This document shows positions 1 to 7,227 of a stretch of 11,294 nt of DNA, one piece after another. Within the stretch, counting starts at the first letter, position 1. Each line of letters starts with the position of its first letter. The stretch covers positions 1 through 11,294 of the forward strand of contig CAYHOI010000063.1 of assembly GCA_964358175.1 (NCBI GenBank), written 5' to 3'. A program made the translations under genes and the position numbers. The stretch is from CAYHOI01 sp964358175 (GTDB taxonomy: Bacteria; Margulisbacteria; Riflemargulisbacteria; GWF2-35-9). The notes under the pieces were generated by a model, which was not told the origin of the DNA, did not search any database, and saw nothing but the letters and a program-made list of their open reading frames with translations.

Positions 1-1
1 A

Positions 2-79
2 GGGCGGATAGAGGCGGAATTATTCGGCATTAAATTCCATAATGAGAATTGCTGGGCGATGTCACGTGAAGTCGCCTAG
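2..79 (+). CDS. Possible C-terminal end of an upstream gene (5' partial)
   Basis: Reading frame 2 of the plus strand is open from the window edge to a TAG at 77-79, giving 25 codons that end in CWAMSREVA. The other plus frames close within 11 codons. The residues look like ordinary protein, but the piece is too short to assign to a family. If real, it would overlap the convergent receiver gene by 4 nt (76-79), much as clpC and motB overlap tail to tail at the other end of the window. A 25-codon open frame can also arise by chance, so this is a tentative call. Confidence 0.3.
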   Translation, partial: GRIEAELFGIKFHNENCWAMSREVA

Positions 80-80
80 C
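51..80 (-). terminator. Hairpin spanning the stop codon of the receiver gene; possible terminator without a U-tract
   Basis: Bases 51-59 (GCTGGGCGA) pair with 72-80 (TCGCCTAGC) in a 9-bp stem with one G-U pair on the plus-strand RNA, around a 12-nt loop. The loop itself contains the palindrome CACGTG. The stem includes the receiver gene's stop codon, read on the minus strand at 78-76. No T-run follows on either strand, so it is not a classical intrinsic terminator. It could still end transcription weakly, act in both directions between convergent genes, or protect a 3' end. Confidence 0.4.
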
Positions 81-453
81 CCAGAAGTTTATGCATGGCC
101 TTACGAATATCTTCGATATTAAACGGCTTGAGCAAATAATGCTTGGCTCCAAGCTGAATGCTCTGGATAATCACTCTTTGCTCTTTGTTGGAGCTCACCA
201 TCACCACAATAATTTTGGGGTTCAACTTCAAAATCTTTTCTATTAAATCCGTTCCATCTGTTTTTCCAAGGCATATATCAAGGGTTACCAAGTCAATGAT
301 GTTTCTGTTGAGCGATACAGCAGCCATAGCATCGTCGGCATTTAGAGCAACGCCAACGACCTCATAATCAAGGCCTTCCATGATCTTTTTCAACATCACG
401 GCCACATACTCGGAGTCATCAATAATAAAAACACGTTTTCGAATAATAGGCAT
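76..453 (-). CDS. CheY-like single-domain response regulator
   Basis: This 125-residue protein is a stand-alone receiver domain with no output domain. The features needed for phosphotransfer are visible: the acidic pair D12-D13, phospho-acceptor D59 (LVTLDICLG), the switch Ser at 87 (VVMVSS), Tyr106, and K109 followed by P110 (LLKPF). The usual MPGMDG after the acceptor is replaced by CLGKTDG, so the loop is divergent but the active-site residues are kept. Such proteins are phosphorylated by a histidine kinase and act through protein contacts, for example on the flagellar switch. The motAB genes in the same window make a chemotaxis role reasonable, but no kinase or other che gene is present to prove it. 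It is transcribed divergently from the bactofilin operon. The start at 453 is preceded by an extended -10 promoter and a very short leader with no ribosome binding site. Confidence 0.93.
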   Translation of the reverse strand: MPIIRKRVFIIDDSEYVAVMLKKIMEGLDYEVVGVALNADDAMAAVSLNRNIIDLVTLDICLGKTDGTDLIEKILKLNPKIIVVMVSSNKEQRVIIQSIQLGAKHYLLKPFNIEDIRKAMHKLLG

Positions 454-466
454 TTTTTCGGCTACC

Positions 467-495
467 AGTATAACAACTTCAAACTATTAAGGAAA
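467..495 (-). promoter_or_regulatory. Predicted extended -10 promoter of the receiver gene
   Basis: Read on the minus strand, TATACT lies at 472-467 and is preceded by TGT at 475-473, giving a TGnTATACT extended -10 element. The best -35 at 17-bp spacing is the poor TTTCCT (495-490), as is common for extended -10 promoters. The transcription start should fall near 459-460. That leaves about 6 nt before the ATG at 453, with no room for a Shine-Dalgarno sequence. Confidence 0.5.
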
Positions 496-513
496 GAAGC
501 CCCACCTAAAACA

Positions 514-543
514 TTTACGCTAAATGAAAGCATGGGGTATAAT
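514..543 (+). promoter_or_regulatory. Predicted sigma-70-type promoter of the bactofilin-rsmI-TPR-ATPase operon
   Basis: The element reads TTTACG (514-519), an 18-bp spacer, then a perfect TATAAT (538-543). The transcription start is expected around 549-552. This lies past the upstream ATG at 532 and immediately before the ATG at 553, so it decides the start of the bactofilin gene and implies an mRNA with 0-4 nt of leader. No other promoter is obvious before the next three genes, so it probably drives all four. Confidence 0.5.
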
Positions 544-552
544 GCAATCCAC

Positions 553-936
553 ATGAAAATCATTAAGCCAGATTATGTTGTCAATGAAACTATTCAAACG
601 ATCGTTGGCTTGGATTCTCACCTGGTCGGCGTCATTAATGCTGAAAATTCATTACGTCTCGAAGGAAGTTTTACCGGCGAAATAAACTCCCAGGGGATGG
701 TTTTTGTGGGATATAAAAGCATCGTTAAGGCGACAATTCGAGCGCTTCGCTTGGTCATCGCGGGTGAAGTCATTGGTAACGTCGAGGTGATCGATAGCAT
801 AGATATCCTTAGCACGGGCAAGCTCACGGGCGATATTAATGGCAAAAAACTTACCATCGATGAAGGTGCCTTTTTTAAGGGGAAAGTAAACATGGATCTT
901 ATTGCCCCTGCCAAAATTGAAAACGACGGCCCTTGA
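553..936 (+). CDS. Bactofilin family cytoskeletal protein
   Basis: The product is 127 residues if started at the ATG at 553. An in-frame ATG at 532 would add seven residues, but it overlaps the -10 hexamer and has no ribosome binding site. From about residue 18 onward there is a run of short Gly/Val/Ile-rich strands (VGVINAENSLRLEGSFTGEI, GEVIGN, GKLTGDINGKKLTID, GAFFKGKV). This is typical of the bactofilin beta-helix, in which each turn contributes short strands. The protein ends soon after this core and has no transmembrane segment. Bactofilins self-assemble without nucleotide into filaments that scaffold cell-shape, stalk or polar proteins. Which of these applies here is unknown. It is the first gene of the four-gene operon, and its TGA overlaps the TTG start of rsmI in the sequence TTGA. 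Confidence 0.85.
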   Translation: MKIIKPDYVVNETIQTIVGLDSHLVGVINAENSLRLEGSFTGEINSQGMVFVGYKSIVKATIRALRLVIAGEVIGNVEVIDSIDILSTGKLTGDINGKKLTIDEGAFFKGKVNMDLIAPAKIENDGP

Positions 937-1607
937 CTTCGACTCTATACCTCTGCGCCAATCACATTGGTTGTATCAAAGATCTGCCTCTCCGCACCCT
1001 TGAAACATTAAAAATAGCCGATATTATTCTCTGTGAAGACACACGCAGTATTGGGCGTCTGCTGGCCTCACTCGGCATCCACAAACCCCTAACCTCCTAT
1101 TTTGACTTTAACGAAGAGAAACGAACCCGTGAAATCAGAGAGCGCTTAACAAAAGAAACGTTATCTATTGCGCTGATCAGCGAGGCGGGCATGCCTCTAA
1201 TTTCTGATCCGGGCTATCGAATAGTCAATTTATTTCATGAACTTGGGTTGCCGATTATCGGCATTCCGGGCCCCTCCGCGTTCGCCTTGGCTCTGGTGAT
1301 GTCTGGGTTTGCTCTTCAGCGTTTTACCTTCATTGGATTTTGGCCCCTAAAAAAGGGTCAAAAACTTCGTATTTGTAAGGAAATTGCCGATGGCAAATAT
1401 CCTTTCGTATTTTATGAGTCGCCAAAACGTATCCTCAAAACCATAGAACAGCTCAAAGAATTTCTTCCTGGGTGCCATCTTTTTGTAACCAAGGAGCTCA
1501 CAAAACCCTATGAAACCAGCTGGCGTGGATCCGTTGAGACTATTTGTTTGCAACTACAAAGTGCGACGCTCAAGGGCGAGTTTACCGTTGTGGTACTATC
1601 AGGGTAA
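933..1607 (+). CDS. rsmI: 16S rRNA (cytidine-1402 2'-O)-methyltransferase RsmI
   Basis: This 224-residue protein is a tetrapyrrole-methylase-fold enzyme that uses S-adenosylmethionine to 2'-O-methylate C1402 of 16S rRNA in the decoding centre. Family signatures appear in order: the N-terminal strand and loop (LYLCANHIGCIKD), EDTR at 35-38, SEAGMPLISDPG at 83-94, PGPSA at 112-116, and YESPKR in the C-terminal lobe. It ends right after GEFTVVVLSG. It therefore lacks the extra C-terminal segment of the roughly 286-residue E. coli enzyme, as do other short family members. The usual TPIGNL loop reads NHIGCI, a notable change near the active site. The TTG start at 933 is chosen because it lies four codons before the first conserved strand and overlaps the bactofilin stop. 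No ATG is available there, and translation is probably coupled to bactofilin. Confidence 0.9.
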   Translation: MTSTLYLCANHIGCIKDLPLRTLETLKIADIILCEDTRSIGRLLASLGIHKPLTSYFDFNEEKRTREIRERLTKETLSIALISEAGMPLISDPGYRIVNLFHELGLPIIGIPGPSAFALALVMSGFALQRFTFIGFWPLKKGQKLRICKEIADGKYPFVFYESPKRILKTIEQLKEFLPGCHLFVTKELTKPYETSWRGSVETICLQLQSATLKGEFTVVVLSG

Positions 1608-1617
1608 AATATTCCCG

Positions 1618-2523
1618 ATGGGCAACAATCTCTACGCGGACATCATCGGGCTATTAAAACAAAAAGATTTTTCGAATGCTTATGCCAGAATTGAAGAGGA
1701 ACTCGCTCTTGCCCCGCATAATACTTTCTTGCTAACAAACGAAATATACGTGTTATCCCATCTCAAACAAAATGAACAGGCTCGTCAAAAGGCAGAAAAG
1801 AACTTTGAGTTACTTAAAGAGGATGCTTTTTTCATTCAATGCTACTTGAGGATTCTTGTAGCACAAAAACAATTTGACGTTCTTGCACAGCTTGTGGAGA
1901 ATTGGGTGTTACAGGACTTTCGCGGGACTGCAAAATTTTACACCTACATGCTGCCTTTTTTGAGACCAAAAGTCACTGACAAGCAATTTTCTGCTCTGCA
2001 AAGCAAGGCAATCCGCGAATTTCCTGATGATCCGGCGATCTTACAAATCGTCTCTCAAACGGCTCCACTGTGCTACCAAGACTACAAGACACATTTTCGT
2101 AACATCTTGCCACAAGATATTATCACGGAGCTTGAACAGCTACGTGAGATTCCACGTTACGAAAAAGACGTCGATTTTCTCACATTCCTGGCCGTTACCT
2201 ACCAGAAAGCAGAAAACTATTTGTCGGCAATAACTATTCTGCGGGACTGTTTGACGATACGAGACAGCTTGTTTGTTAGAAAGCAGCTGGGTTTTTGTTG
2301 TGTTGCCCTAGCAGATTATAGGCAGGCACTCCCTATCCTCAAAGAATGCTTCCTGGCTGATCCCATGGATCGCGTGCTTTGCCTTGCAGTTGAAAAGACT
2401 TACAAATCTTTTGGAAAACCTGATGAGCTTTCAGCACTTTATCAGGAAGCTCTGGCACGCAGTCCACAAGCAAAACATCTCTATGGCTATCTGAAACGAG
2501 TAAATAAATGCAATCCCCCCTAA
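1618..2523 (+). CDS. TPR-like helical repeat protein coupled to the downstream ATPase-phosphatase
   Basis: The product is 301 residues with no signal peptide or membrane span. It is a mostly helical protein with TPR-like units. The best are AYARIEEELALAPHN near the N-terminus, and three consecutive units in the last third around LSAITILRDCL, YRQALPILKECFLADP and DELSALYQEALARSP. The middle is degenerate. TPR solenoids bind partner proteins, so an adaptor role is likely, but no specific function is recognisable. The ATG at 1618 is preferred, 10 nt after the rsmI stop. An earlier in-frame ATG at 1510 would overlap 98 nt of rsmI, and its extra N-terminus does not look like a natural extension. 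The 3' end overlaps the next gene by 16 nt, at a run of six C just before the stop, so the two products are probably made together and may form a complex. Confidence 0.75.
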   Translation: MGNNLYADIIGLLKQKDFSNAYARIEEELALAPHNTFLLTNEIYVLSHLKQNEQARQKAEKNFELLKEDAFFIQCYLRILVAQKQFDVLAQLVENWVLQDFRGTAKFYTYMLPFLRPKVTDKQFSALQSKAIREFPDDPAILQIVSQTAPLCYQDYKTHFRNILPQDIITELEQLREIPRYEKDVDFLTFLAVTYQKAENYLSAITILRDCLTIRDSLFVRKQLGFCCVALADYRQALPILKECFLADPMDRVLCLAVEKTYKSFGKPDELSALYQEALARSPQAKHLYGYLKRVNKCNPP

Positions 2524-5500
2524 AACAGCTTCGAGACATTATCGAGTTGTCGCCCGTTAAACTGGTCATCGAACTGGATGATGCCGACAGGAATCCCGCC
2601 GAGATTACCTCTTCCTTCATTCCCACACCAGACGTTGTAGATGGCTTGCGCGTAATTCTAGGCAAAATCAAACAAGCCACGGGTTGCGGAATCTTTATCA
2701 AGGGGAATTTTGGTAGCGGAAAATCACACCTCTTATCTTATATCTATATCCTTCTCACTCAACCACAGAGCGTTCATTTGTCGGAGGAACTCGCTCAGGT
2801 AAAACCAGAACAAGCGTTAAGCAAAGTGATCAAACTTTCGCTCGTCAAGTACCCATCGATCCTCAGCCTGGAATCCATCCTGCTTGAACAGTTTGGTTAC
2901 AAAGGAGCTGTGTTCAATCGAGAGGTTGTATTCAAAGAACTCATCTCCCGACCCACCGCCATCATCCTTGATGAGTTATCTGAATTCCTTCGATCCAAGC
3001 CTTCCCCTGCATCCTTCTACGAGGACATTCGCTTTTTGCAGTTTCTTGGAGAATTCGCTTTTCATCATCCCCTTTGGGTCATCGCCTCTCTCCAGGAGTG
3101 GATTGAGGAAACCGGGCATGTTTCTTCAGCATTATTCAACCGGATCAAAGATCGCTATCCCGTTCGGTTGTCCTTGTCGTCGACACACGTGATAGACATC
3201 ATTGATCAGCGACTCATCCGAAAAAAACCTGAGGCAATAGACGTCATTCGAAAAACCTATGATCACTTCAGACATTATTTTCCACAAATGCCCATTACCT
3301 TTGAGGATTTTCGAAAAACCTACCCGCTTCACCCGATTACGGTACGCTTTTTGTCAGGGCTAACCCCCTTGTTTTCACAACACCGAGGGGTAATCCATTT
3401 CGTTTTGGCTGAAACCGCCAAGATGCTGGATCAACCGGTTGATGCCTTGCTAACACCAGAAGTTATCTTTGATCATTTTCAGGATCGTATTCTTGAGATT
3501 CCGGAGTTTGCACGTTTTATTCGTATTGTACAAACCTACTATGCCCAACAGTTGCCTGAGTTGTTTCCCAAAGTACAAACTCGCGAAATCGCACAAGCTG
3601 TTCTCAAAATCCTCATCCTCGCTGAAATTTCTCCCACCGAAAAACGGAAAACAGCCAAAGAAATCGCAAACATTCTTCTGCGCCGAATCAGCACCCTTGG
3701 ATCAGACGTCAACTATGCGTTCATTGAAGAGGCTGTCCTGGAGCCTCTTGTCGCTCATCAGATGTACGTTCAGAAATCACAAGAAGGAGAATATTTTATT
3801 GATGCCCGTTCTGACGAAGGGTTGCTCATTCGTCGACAAATCAAGGAGATCCGTGAATTATATACAGACCAGGCCTATTTATTTCGAAGTTTGTGTTGCT
3901 TAACGGATCTTTCCTACTTGCCCCTTAACGAAATCGGAGAAGGAAAAGTGTATCCTTTTAGCTGGCAGAACAGCAAACGCGAGTGTGCCGTCAGAATTTG
4001 TGATGTGGAGCCTGTAGATCGTGAAACAATGGGACGAATCATTTCGGTGCTTGATAAACGACTCGATGGCTATCTGCTGATCCTATCTCCTTTCGAAGAA
4101 AATCATCGCTGGATTCAGTCCACAAAGGAGCTTCACGGAGCAATTTGCACCAGTGCACTCGTTTTCTGGGAACCCCTGCCCATGACGCAAGAAGATCGTG
4201 ACGTTGCAGAGACTTATCTGGCACGCCTTCAGCTTCAGGAAAAATACCCAGCCCTGAGTGTTGAGCTTCAAAAAGAGAAGCCGGCTTTTCGTGAAATGAT
4301 GACTCGTCTTTTTTTTGAGGGTCGCTTTTTTACGCTTGGAACAGATCGAACCGCTGAGATGAAAGCCTTGGGATATATCCCTTTCGACAAAAGGTTGGCC
4401 TATTTATTTGACGAACCCCTTAAAGAAAAGTTCCCTTTCCATGCCCAAGTGATGTGCAGACTGGAAAGTCTAATGAGCCATCAAATTAAATCATTATTTG
4501 AACAAGTCATTCGTCCAGGAAAAATCTCAAAACAGGAAGCACTGAGCCGGGGGCTTTCATCTCTCATCAGTGGTCTTCTGGAACCCCTGGGACTCATTAA
4601 AATGAGGGCAGAGGGATACACCATCCAGATCGATGTTGAACATCCGCTTGTCGTTTATCTTGACCTGATCATCAGCCAGGAACAAACTCTCACGGTAATA
4701 AGAAGTGCCTTGCGGCACAGTAAGTGGGGTCTGGACAACTTCCAAGTGGATTGTCTGCTGGCTTGTGCCATCATGAGCGGACGGCTGGTGGCCTACCAGA
4801 AAAATGATCCTGTACCCTTATCGGATATCCTGCAGCTCTCCTCCGGTGCAATCAGCTCACTGCAGCCAGGGAAAACGCTCCCGGCTGAATTGTCGCACGT
4901 TATTTCGCTCGGAGCCTTCATTTGGGGAAACGTCTCGGATACCCCCACCCCTCTTGAACAAAAAAAGATGTGGGAAGAAATGGTTGTTTTCATTCGAGAT
5001 TATCGTCAAAAGATTAGCCGAATCCAGCTTGGAATTAAGCGTTTTGAGCATTACACCCTGTTTTCACGTGTTGATGTCCAACGGGAATGCATCAGCCGCT
5101 GGAATAACTTTCTCGGGGCATTCGTGCTCAGCGCACCACCTACAGAGGGGTTGGAACAAACATTACGATTTATGTCTACCTACCCTGATTTTGTCAGCGA
5201 AAAAGAGAGACTTGATCGACTAGACACGCTTGTAACAGAACACTTTTCTCGGCTCAGCCAATATGAAATGTATAGCGAACATCCCGCCCTTCATTTATCA
5301 ACTCTTGCCGAAAAGGAGTCCCTGGAACTATTCAAAATCGATCTGAATCTATTTCTTGCCTGTCAATCTGACATCAGCATGAGTGAACTCACTGAACGGT
5401 GGGAGCGGTTTTATTTTACCTATCAAGGCAACTATTTGACTGCTCATGAAACATTCTATGATCAGCCTGTCTTTTCGTTAAGGAGCCAGCTGGAGGGAAG

Positions 5501-7184
5501 TGAAACGCTCCAGTGCCTGAAGCGGATCTCGAGCGAAACCCCTTCCATCACCTTTGACCCGGATTGGTGGGTTCTGCGCTCAGAGTTAGATAACCTTCCC
5601 GCCGTCTGTCGCCAGGATGTCCGACAGGAGCTACTTCGAGTCCCCGCATGCGGTTGCGGATTTCAGGTTGGAAACCCCTGCCCCGAAGCAAAAGCTGAGA
5701 CCTTTCTACATAAGGCCGAAGAAGCTTTGCTTTCTTTTCTTAAAACCTTGCAATTGCCGGAGCATCGAGAAAAAATTGAGGCCTATTATTTTACCTTGGA
5801 AGCAACGGGTAAATCAGTAATGATTGTTTCCTTAAGAAAACTCCTTGAGCAGAATTTGGAAAAGGTTCCGGCTTCCAAATTCTGCGCCTTGCTGCAAAAG
5901 GATCTTCTGAGAGAGGTTGAGATGGCCTTTCAAGGACGCTGGAAGCTTCGTGAAATTGAGCCTTCAACATTAATGACCAGAATCGCTGGACGCCGTTTAA
6001 AGTATTCTGATCTTAAACGAATCTTGTTGGATTGGATGGGTGCCGAGGATGACGTCATTTGCTGGATACGTCAGGAAGATGGGACTTATCGAGACTTTCT
6101 GAACAAACAGTTTGAATTCTATGGAACCGCTGGTGAGCATATTATCCGAGAGTGGCTCCTAGAACCTGTTCCCTTTGACAAACATTTAACTCCCCGTGAA
6201 CAGTCTGTAGAGATTGAAGCATTCTTGTCGGAAAATAATCGTCTCTTTGCACTCGAAAATCTGATCTTATCGTCATTTTCTGAGTCAGCACTAGTCGATA
6301 GGTTGACGGTGGAGAGCTTTCCCCTTTTGCGAGCAAGGTTGCAGGCCGAAATTTATCGCAGACATAGCGACAAATGGTTGTTGAAGGAAGATATTCAAGC
6401 CATCAAAGATGAAGTTCTGTACAACTTGCTTGAATTTCTCGTCTTAAAGCAACAAGCCCCTGCCTTGGAAGGGGAGCGTCTTTTCACTGAAGTAGCTGTT
6501 CCCATGAGCTTGCTACAAACCAGAACTCATCACCAGGATTCTCCCTCGCCACTTAAGGCTATCTTCGAGGAGCAACACGAGTACTTTCAGGGGCTTATGT
6601 CTCGCGTTGAGAAACAACTTCGAGAAATTCCCGAAACAGTCCCGGCACTCTTATCAAGCCAATTACAACCCGTTGTTGTGATTATTGATGCACTACGCTA
6701 TGACCTATGGGTACTCTTTTCGCAAATCATTCAAGTGAGCGGGGCTCACCTCTCCACCTCAGTTATTCGCCTCTCCCAGCCTACAACCACGGATCACTTT
6801 CGAAAATGGCTTGGAATCTCTCGGGAGGCAGGGGTGTTGGAGGGGCGACCTTATAGCCTGTACACCTTTGCTGAAAAGGATCTGACTGTACGAAAAATAA
6901 AACAACTCCTGAAGGGTCAAGATGAACGTCTTATTTTTCACCTTAATTTTGTTGACGTAAAACTACACGCAACCAGCATTGACCCCTACCCTCTCTACCA
7001 GCTCCTCATCGATGAGTTTAAAACGGCCATTTGGCCCATCCTTAAGGAAATTCCTTCCTTTACGCTCACCTCAGACCATGGCTTTGTCGACACCGGAGCC
7101 TATCCTGAACGATATCGTCATGGTGGGAGAAGTCTTTGGGAAACCTTCGTCCCGCTGGTACAGGTAACGACAGGGCAACACTAA
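2508..7184 (+). CDS. BrxC/PglY-like (DUF6079-like) P-loop ATPase fused to a C-terminal PglZ-like phosphatase domain
   Basis: The protein has 1558 residues and no membrane segment. The N-terminus resembles BrxC/PglY/DUF6079 proteins: a short leader, a TPDVVDGLRVIL helix, Walker A GNFGSGKS at 66-73, and Walker B IILDE with D155-E156. The central 900 or so residues are mostly helical and unrecognised. They include a cysteine cluster at C1034, C1048-G-C1050 and C1058 that may bind metal. The last 170 residues look like a PglZ/alkaline-phosphatase-superfamily domain: VVVIIDALRYD (D1394), a Thr triplet at 1426-1428 where the nucleophile would lie, VDVKLHA (D1483, H1487), SDHGF (D1523, H1524) and RHGGRSLWE (H1538, E1545) before the terminal PLV strand. 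In BREX/Pgl phage defence, PglY/BrxC and PglZ are separate essential proteins, so a single-chain version is unusual. An ATP-driven role acting on nucleic acid or a phosphorylated substrate is inferred. Domain calls are by motif reading only. The ATG at 2508 overlaps the TPR gene by 16 nt, and the gene ends in tandem TAA stops at 7182-7187. Confidence 0.8.
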   Translation: MQSPLKQLRDIIELSPVKLVIELDDADRNPAEITSSFIPTPDVVDGLRVILGKIKQATGCGIFIKGNFGSGKSHLLSYIYILLTQPQSVHLSEELAQVKPEQALSKVIKLSLVKYPSILSLESILLEQFGYKGAVFNREVVFKELISRPTAIILDELSEFLRSKPSPASFYEDIRFLQFLGEFAFHHPLWVIASLQEWIEETGHVSSALFNRIKDRYPVRLSLSSTHVIDIIDQRLIRKKPEAIDVIRKTYDHFRHYFPQMPITFEDFRKTYPLHPITVRFLSGLTPLFSQHRGVIHFVLAETAKMLDQPVDALLTPEVIFDHFQDRILEIPEFARFIRIVQTYYAQQLPELFPKVQTREIAQAVLKILILAEISPTEKRKTAKEIANILLRRISTLGSDVNYAFIEEAVLEPLVAHQMYVQKSQEGEYFIDARSDEGLLIRRQIKEIRELYTDQAYLFRSLCCLTDLSYLPLNEIGEGKVYPFSWQNSKRECAVRICDVEPVDRETMGRIISVLDKRLDGYLLILSPFEENHRWIQSTKELHGAICTSALVFWEPLPMTQEDRDVAETYLARLQLQEKYPALSVELQKEKPAFREMMTRLFFEGRFFTLGTDRTAEMKALGYIPFDKRLAYLFDEPLKEKFPFHAQVMCRLESLMSHQIKSLFEQVIRPGKISKQEALSRGLSSLISGLLEPLGLIKMRAEGYTIQIDVEHPLVVYLDLIISQEQTLTVIRSALRHSKWGLDNFQVDCLLACAIMSGRLVAYQKNDPVPLSDILQLSSGAISSLQPGKTLPAELSHVISLGAFIWGNVSDTPTPLEQKKMWEEMVVFIRDYRQKISRIQLGIKRFEHYTLFSRVDVQRECISRWNNFLGAFVLSAPPTEGLEQTLRFMSTYPDFVSEKERLDRLDTLVTEHFSRLSQYEMYSEHPALHLSTLAEKESLELFKIDLNLFLACQSDISMSELTERWERFYFTYQGNYLTAHETFYDQPVFSLRSQLEGSETLQCLKRISSETPSITFDPDWWVLRSELDNLPAVCRQDVRQELLRVPACGCGFQVGNPCPEAKAETFLHKAEEALLSFLKTLQLPEHREKIEAYYFTLEATGKSVMIVSLRKLLEQNLEKVPASKFCALLQKDLLREVEMAFQGRWKLREIEPSTLMTRIAGRRLKYSDLKRILLDWMGAEDDVICWIRQEDGTYRDFLNKQFEFYGTAGEHIIREWLLEPVPFDKHLTPREQSVEIEAFLSENNRLFALENLILSSFSESALVDRLTVESFPLLRARLQAEIYRRHSDKWLLKEDIQAIKDEVLYNLLEFLVLKQQAPALEGERLFTEVAVPMSLLQTRTHHQDSPSPLKAIFEEQHEYFQGLMSRVEKQLREIPETVPALLSSQLQPVVVIIDALRYDLWVLFSQIIQVSGAHLSTSVIRLSQPTTTDHFRKWLGISREAGVLEGRPYSLYTFAEKDLTVRKIKQLLKGQDERLIFHLNFVDVKLHATSIDPYPLYQLLIDEFKTAIWPILKEIPSFTLTSDHGFVDTGAYPERYRHGGRSLWETFVPLVQVTTGQH

Positions 7185-7198
7185 TAAAACCCGCTCAC

Positions 7199-7227
7199 TT
7201 GCACTCCACACTTTAGTATTGTAAGAT
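7199..7227 (+). promoter_or_regulatory. Predicted promoter of the Clp ATPase gene, giving a leaderless transcript
   Basis: TTGCAC (7199-7204), a 17-bp spacer and TAAGAT (7222-7227) form a moderate sigma-70-type promoter in the 50-nt gap after the large gene. The start point would be at 7234-7235, which is the A of the ATG. No Shine-Dalgarno sequence is present. The hexamer matches are imperfect, so confidence is limited, although the spacing is ideal. Confidence 0.4.

Noticed and set aside
532..552. Upstream ATG of bactofilin at 532
   Set aside because: It lies before and within the predicted -10 TATAAT and has no ribosome binding site. The seven extra residues do not resemble a conserved N-terminus.
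1510..1617. Longer start for the TPR protein at the ATG at 1510
   Set aside because: It would overlap 98 nt of rsmI, whose reading is secured by conserved residues up to its stop. The extra residues are an out-of-frame reading of rsmI. The ATG at 1618, 10 nt after the rsmI stop, fits operon spacing.
3469..3903. 144-codon open frame on the plus strand inside the giant gene
   Set aside because: It is a shifted frame of the long ATPase gene, with low-complexity Ser/Phe/Leu composition and no ribosome binding site.
4309..4316. Run of eight T in the giant gene as a phase-variation tract
   Set aside because: It encodes ordinary Leu-Phe-Phe residues in an intact frame and is short for a contingency locus. 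The seven-C run in clpC at 8269-8275 is likewise within an intact conserved frame.
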